This document shows, one piece after another, positions 60,375-64,000 of a stretch of 64,000 nt of DNA (positions are counted from its first letter, which is position 1; each line of letters starts with the position of its first letter). The translations under genes and the position numbers were made by a program. Origin of the DNA: Clostridiales bacterium (GTDB lineage: Bacteria; Bacillota; Clostridia; Oscillospirales; CAG-382); assembly GCA_003343885.1 (NCBI GenBank), contig QAKH01000092.1, positions 1-64,000 on the forward strand, in the 5' to 3' direction. The notes under the pieces were generated by a model, which was given only the letters and a program-made list of their open reading frames with translations, made no database searches and had not been told where the DNA came from.

Positions 60375-61427
60375 ATGAATTTCAAGAAAAACTGGAAAAA
60401 GGTAGCAACACTATTTTTAGCAGGCGCATTGGCATTTAGCATGGTTGGATGTACAAATAACTCAGACAACGACGCAAAAACAATCGCAGTTGTTGCGAAA
60501 GGCGAGTCACACGCTTTCTGGCAGTCAGTTAAGGCAGGAGCTGTGGCAGCAGGTGAAGAGTACGGTTATAATATTACTTTCCGCGGACCGGCGAGCGAAT
60601 CTGCAAAGGATCTTCCTTCTCAGAAGGAAATGGTTCAGACAGCTTTGTCTAATAAGGTTGACGGTTTGGTTCTCGGAACAATCGGAGAAGGCTTTGTTGA
60701 TTTGCTGAGCTAGGCTTATGACAGCAAAATTCCGGTAGTTCAGTTTGACAGCGGCGTTTGGGCAAATGATATTGCAGCATTGGACCAGGCTGGAAAGAAT
60801 CCTATAATATCTTCTGTTGCTACAAGCAACGTACTTGCGGCTGCATTGAATGCAGAGAAATTCTTTGAAGCTATAAAGGGCGATATAGCTGCTTCTGAAG
60901 ATACATATGTTGTAGGCGTAATACAGCACGATGAAACACAAACAGGTATTGACAGAGCTAATGGCTTTATTGATAAATTTACCGAGTTAGCTGACGCAGA
61001 CGAAACCACAAAGGGAAAATATGTAATCGAACATGAAATTAAGCCCGGCGACGCAGACAACGCTTATAAGGCAGCTTTGGAAGCTCTTTATGAAAAGGGT
61101 GCGAAAGCAATATTCATGTCTAACGAAGGCGTAGTTAAGCAGGTATATGACGCAATTGCCGCAGCCGGAACAAAATATGACGCTATCAAGTTCAGCGGAT
61201 ATGACGCAGGAACAAAGCAGATTGAATGGATGAAGAAGACCACCGGTCCGAAGCTTGTAGGATCTGTTGCCCAGGATTCATACCAAATCGGATATCAGGC
61301 AGTTGAGCAGGCTGTGTTTGCAATAGAAGGCAAAACCGTTACTCCGAAAGTTGATATCTCCGGAGCATGGTGGGATGCGACAAACGTTGATGAAATGGTA
61401 AAGAGTAATCTGGTTTACCAAGGATAA
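60375..61427 (+). pseudogene. Sugar-binding lipoprotein (RbsB type) split by an in-frame TAG
   Basis: 350 sense codons plus one internal TAG. The N-terminal lipoprotein signal ends FSMVGC, followed by the periplasmic-binding-protein fold: TIAVVAKGESHAFWQSVKAGA, VDGLVLGTIGEGFVDLLS, then TAG at 60711-60713, then AYDSKIPVVQFDSG in the same frame and a complete second lobe (GYDAGTKQIEWMK, SVAQDSYQIGYQAVEQAV). The stop falls in the first lobe where relatives often have Gln or another polar residue, so CAG to TAG is the simplest event. Without readthrough, the 113-residue product cannot bind sugar and the transporter would lack its receptor. Sequence error or strain variation are alternatives. Confidence 0.8.
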
Positions 61428-61435
61428 TTAAAGTT

Positions 61436-61461
61436 AGCCGCATCTCCTAAAAGGTGCGGCT
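61436..61461 (+). terminator. Intercistronic hairpin after the binding-protein gene
   Basis: AGCCGCATCT (61436-61445) pairs with AGGTGCGGCT (61452-61461), without a T run. More likely an mRNA stabiliser of the abundant binding-protein message than a full terminator. Confidence 0.6.
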
Positions 61462-61545
61462 ATCATAAATAAAGGCATGGAAAATCAGGAATTCGTACCG
61501 TTTCTGTGTAGTTTTCCGATACCAAGGCAAAAGGAGATGTACGAT

Positions 61546-61974
61546 GTGCTGAAAAATGTTCCCAGAATTTTATCTCCGGATTTGATAAAAGTGCTTATGG
61601 AGATGGGGCACGGCGACGAAATAGTAATTGCCGACGGCAATTTCCCGTGTTATTCCAATAACGACAGAGTTATACGAATGGATGGAAACGGGGGAAACGA
61701 CGTTTTAGAAGCGATTATCAGCATGCTTCCGCTTGACTCCTACGTAGATGAAAATGTATTCTTGATGAGTGTTGTCGATGGAGATGACGTTGAGACACCG
61801 ATTTGGAATGACTATAGTGAAACTCTAAACATATATGAAGGCTCAAACGCAAAGATAGGATATTTGAGCCGGTTTGAGTTTTACGATAGGGCTAAAAAAG
61901 CCTATGCTGTTGTCGCTACCAGCGAAGATGCCCTGTATGGCAATATAATTTTGAAAAAAGGCGTTTTAAAATAA
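61546..61974 (+). CDS. RbsD/FucU-family sugar mutarotase
   Basis: 142 residues from GTG 61546, nine bases after AAGGAG. That start gives the canonical opening (V/M)LKNVPRILSPDLIKVLMEMGHGDEIVIADGNFP in outline; an ATG at 61477 would add 23 residues with no support. The conserved His and Asp in GHGDE and the Tyr/Asn near the end (EDALYGNIILKKGV) fit FucU. These enzymes interconvert sugar anomers after uptake. The family points to fucose or ribose; the FucU-like N-terminus favours a fucose-like sugar. Fourth gene of the transporter operon. Confidence 0.88.
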   Translation: MLKNVPRILSPDLIKVLMEMGHGDEIVIADGNFPCYSNNDRVIRMDGNGGNDVLEAIISMLPLDSYVDENVFLMSVVDGDDVETPIWNDYSETLNIYEGSNAKIGYLSRFEFYDRAKKAYAVVATSEDALYGNIILKKGVLK

Positions 61975-61986
61975 ATTAAATGCTTT

Positions 61987-62039
61987 CAAGCCTCCGGAGC
62001 AGTTAAAGCCGTAATAACTGTTTCGGGGACTTGTTTTTT
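61987..62039 (+). terminator. Terminator of the sugar operon
   Basis: CAAG-CCT-CCG-GA-GCAGTTA pairs with TAACTG-TTTCGG-GGA-CTTG in an interrupted stem, followed by six T (62034-62039). Confidence 0.75.
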
Positions 62040-62111
62040 GTATGGTATTGTGCATGCGCAATGCATTATTCGAATTAAAGGAAAATTAAAGTTGTGGCAT
62101 TTTTGCGTACC

Positions 62112-62140
62112 TTGACATAAATAGCTCGATATGATAAAAT
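62112..62140 (+). promoter_or_regulatory. Sigma-A promoter of the VanZ-like gene
   Basis: Perfect TTGACA (62112-62117), 17 bp, TAAAAT (62135-62140). Confidence 0.85.
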
Positions 62141-62192
62141 CCATGTTGTAAAAAAGTATTTATGATTTAAAAACAGTAAAAGGAGCCTTTCA

Positions 62193-62666
62193 TTGAAAAA
62201 AGGAAGAATAACAGTATTGTTGGTTTTTATACTTGTTCAGACCGCTTTTATTTGGACAAATTCCGTGCTTTCACAAGAATCGTCGGGGCAAATGAGCGGA
62301 GAGCTGACAAGTTTGATAAAGGATATGTTAGGACTAAGAGAGCGAGTATCCGATGAATTTTTGCACCATATAATCAGAAAAACAGCACATTTTACCGAAT
62401 TCTTTATATTGGGTGCGTTGTATACGATGATACGGGCTTGCTTACCGGTAAAAATACGTAGTGCTCTGCTGATTTTTCCGGCATTCGCAACCCTTGCTAC
62501 GGCTGTCACGGATGAGTTTATACAGTTATTTACAAACCGCGGAAGTTCAGTGTCAGATGTCGTACTTGATTTTTGCGGAGCACTGTGCGCTATTATCATT
62601 TTTGAGCTTGTAATATACCTTTATAGAACGAATAAAGCACTCAAAAGGGGAGAGGGCAGTGAATGA
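62193..62666 (+). CDS. VanZ-family membrane protein
   Basis: 157 residues, start TTG 62193 after AAAGGAG. About four membrane segments. The VanZ pattern is clear: QTAFIWTNSVLSQESS, HHIIRKTAHFTEFFILGAL, DEFIQLFTNRGSSVSDVVLDFCGALC. Some VanZ proteins give low-level teicoplanin resistance; most, like this, are of unknown role in the envelope. The AraC gene follows after 3 bases. Confidence 0.88.
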   Translation: MKKGRITVLLVFILVQTAFIWTNSVLSQESSGQMSGELTSLIKDMLGLRERVSDEFLHHIIRKTAHFTEFFILGALYTMIRACLPVKIRSALLIFPAFATLATAVTDEFIQLFTNRGSSVSDVVLDFCGALCAIIIFELVIYLYRTNKALKRGEGSE

Positions 62667-62669
62667 GAA

Positions 62670-63446
62670 GTGAATGAGATAAGAAACCTTGCCCTGATGA
62701 ATAAGAAATACAAAGAATTTAATCCCGTTGATTACGGAGAGCAGCAGTGTGAACCCGGACATTCATACGGCCCGGCAATAAGAAAATACACGCTTATACA
62801 TTATGTTTTTTCCGGAAAAGGCGTATTTATCAACCAAAACGGTACTTATACCGTGACAGCCGGAAAGGCTTTTTTGATAAGGCCGGGGGAAGTAACGACA
62901 TATAAGGCAGACGGTGAAACTCCGTGGTCGTACATATGGATTGGTTTTGACGGTGAAATGTCGGATGAATTTCATAAGTTGCCGGATATACTTGAGCCGA
63001 GCGCCGCGGTATTTGCAGAGATGAGAAAGGTTTTTGAGTATCGTGGGACAGCCGAGGAATACCTTGCCGGCAAGCTGTTTGAGCTGTATGCCGGACTTTT
63101 TAACGGCGAAAACGACAGCGAAAACTATATTTTAAAAATATACAACTTTGTTGAAACAAATTATAATACACGCTGTGATGTTTCTGATATTGCTTCTGCA
63201 ATGAATCTCGAACGGCATTACCTTGCACGGCTTTTTAAACAGAAAACGGGAACAACACTAAAATCATATATAACGGCAAAACGCATGGAAGAGGCAAAAA
63301 AACTATTGACAGCCGGGCAAAAAGTTTCGTATGTTGCGCAGATGACCGGGTATGCCGATACATTTACTTTTTCTAAAATGTTTAAAAAGCAGTATGGATT
63401 ATCCCCTGTAAATTGGGTGCAGTCAAATATAAAAAATCGCAGCTGA
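62670..63446 (+). CDS. AraC-family transcription regulator
   Basis: 258 residues. A cupin-like sensor (HYVFSGKGVFINQNGTYTV, FLIRPGEVTTYKADGETPWSYIWIGFDG) is followed by two helix-turn-helix units (CDVSDIASAMNLERHYLARLFKQKTG, VSYVAQMTGYADTFTFSKMFKKQYGLSP). The WSYIWIGFDG segment is typical of regulators of oligosaccharide use. The start is taken as GTG 62670, with AGAGGG upstream; ATG 62697 is an alternative. It is co-transcribed with vanZ. No obvious target operon follows within the window. Confidence 0.88.
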   Translation: MNEIRNLALMNKKYKEFNPVDYGEQQCEPGHSYGPAIRKYTLIHYVFSGKGVFINQNGTYTVTAGKAFLIRPGEVTTYKADGETPWSYIWIGFDGEMSDEFHKLPDILEPSAAVFAEMRKVFEYRGTAEEYLAGKLFELYAGLFNGENDSENYILKIYNFVETNYNTRCDVSDIASAMNLERHYLARLFKQKTGTTLKSYITAKRMEEAKKLLTAGQKVSYVAQMTGYADTFTFSKMFKKQYGLSPVNWVQSNIKNRS

Positions 63447-63541
63447 TGATTGGTTGCTTTTTAAAGCAAAAACAGGCACGCAAATAATGATAAATTTCAC
63501 CGGCTGAGAAAATGTTAAAATCGTAGCTTGAATAAAAAAAT

Positions 63542-63579
63542 AACCGTTCAGATTGTTTGATAAGGTCTGAACGGTTTTT
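63542..63579 (+). terminator. Terminator of the vanZ-AraC unit
   Basis: AACCGTTCAGA (63542-63552) pairs perfectly with TCTGAACGGTT (63566-63576), followed by T. Confidence 0.85.
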
Positions 63580-63661
63580 ATGTTTGTATGAGATTTGTGA
63601 ATTACTCAATTAGAACGTTTTATTAGAGTTGATCAAATATGCGGGCGTTTTGACATCTGTT

Positions 63662-64000
63662 TTAATTGTTTTGAGAAAACAACTTCAAGAAATCGTTTAG
63701 ATACATTATTTCATGACCATATATTTCTTTTCCGGAAAACAAATAGTCCCAATTTTGCTCACAATATGTAAGAGCTTTGGGCTTTGGAAAAACCAACCAA
63801 ATTTGTTTTGAATATTTATCACTAACGGGAGAAACGAATAATTCTTTTCTGTAAAGGCTTATTTCTCTACGGTAATCTTTTGAAAGCTCCGGTTCTGTTC
63901 CTGAGTTATTGTATACGTTATAAACCCAATTTTCGTATTTTCTTACCTCAAAAATAAATCTGGTTCGAGTTTTTTCAATGTTCCAGCGACTATGAGTGGA
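63662..64000 (-). CDS. Unknown protein, C-terminal part (runs off window)
   Basis: 112 codons open to the window edge, ending at TAA 63662-63664. Visible: EKTRTRFIFEVRKYENWVYNVYNN, YRREISLYRKELFVSPVSDKYSKQIWLVFPKPKALTY and YGHEIMYLNDFLKLFSQ. The sequence is aromatic- and charge-rich, cytosolic in character, and AT-rich. I do not recognise the family. It lacks a start because its 5' end lies beyond base 64000. Confidence 0.65.
   Translation of the reverse strand, partial: STHSRWNIEKTRTRFIFEVRKYENWVYNVYNNSGTEPELSKDYRREISLYRKELFVSPVSDKYSKQIWLVFPKPKALTYCEQNWDYLFSGKEIYGHEIMYLNDFLKLFSQNN

Noticed and set aside
4493..61427. Reassigned genetic code (TAA/TAG read as Gln)
   Set aside because: Well-defined genes end normally with TAA and TAG (for example sigG, the toprim gene, ilvB, ilvN), and the intact genes contain no internal TAR. 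The few internal stops lie in genes that also show other decay or stand alone.
61477..61545. Extended N-terminus of the mutarotase from ATG 61477
   Set aside because: The extra 23 residues do not fit the FucU/RbsD start, while GTG 61546 has an AAGGAG at nine bases and gives the canonical opening.

Overview
The window reads as part of a chromosome of a spore-forming, anaerobic, carbohydrate-using member of Bacillota, class Clostridia, probably an uncultured gut lineage. Support comes from a sigma-G gene, an alpha/beta-type small acid-soluble spore protein, a BclA-like collagen protein, CoA-dehydratase activases, pyruvate phosphate dikinase, a T-box leader, SLH surface domains, AGGAGG-type ribosome sites and many clear sigma-A promoters with 17-bp spacers. 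Base composition is moderate, with an AT-richer block at about 50.3-56.5 kb. I saw no rRNA, tRNA, CRISPR array, phage module or transposase.

Layout. 0-5 kb: start of ppdK, sigG, a membrane protein, DUF4364 and RNase M5-like proteins, then a structured repeat and a CBS protein. 4.5-12.3 kb: a carbohydrate/redox region with a broken AraC regulator, a xylulokinase remnant, a uridine-kinase-like protein, an aldo/keto reductase, a TIM-barrel protein, DUF362, a CDF transporter and an esterase remnant. 12.3-20.2 kb: a split activase pair, the collagen-like spore protein, trmO, a deleted flavoprotein and an SGNH esterase. 20.2-31 kb: a second copy of the repeat, ligA, a DD-carboxypeptidase, a ComEC-like hydrolase, ftsK, comF, lexA and a TtcA-like enzyme. 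31-37 kb: an EEP hydrolase and a 1562-residue SLH/GH99-like surface protein. 37-43 kb: prfB, mnmE, a divergent ParE-like subunit and DUF1893. 43-50.3 kb: a MATE transporter, a T-box-controlled ilvB-ilvN-ilvC operon, a DUF815 ATPase and a spore protein. 50.7-56.5 kb: a one-strand array of small, mostly membrane-anchored unknown proteins and their broken relatives behind one strong promoter, resembling an orphan immunity-gene array. 56.6-63.5 kb: a ribose-type ABC transporter with a FucU/RbsD mutarotase, flanked by two AraC regulators, plus a VanZ-like protein. The window ends inside an unknown minus-strand gene.

The genes fit a saccharolytic lifestyle: AraC-governed uptake and hydrolysis of sugars, branched-chain amino-acid synthesis under T-box control, and sporulation. 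A marked feature is gene decay. At least eight loci are truncated, internally deleted, frameshifted or carry in-frame TAA/TAG codons, mostly in sugar-use genes and in the small-gene array. The other main novelty is a roughly 190-bp multi-hairpin repeat, found twice in opposite orientation and both times between convergent genes, with one fragment beside the second copy. Paired base changes in one stem suggest that its fold is conserved.
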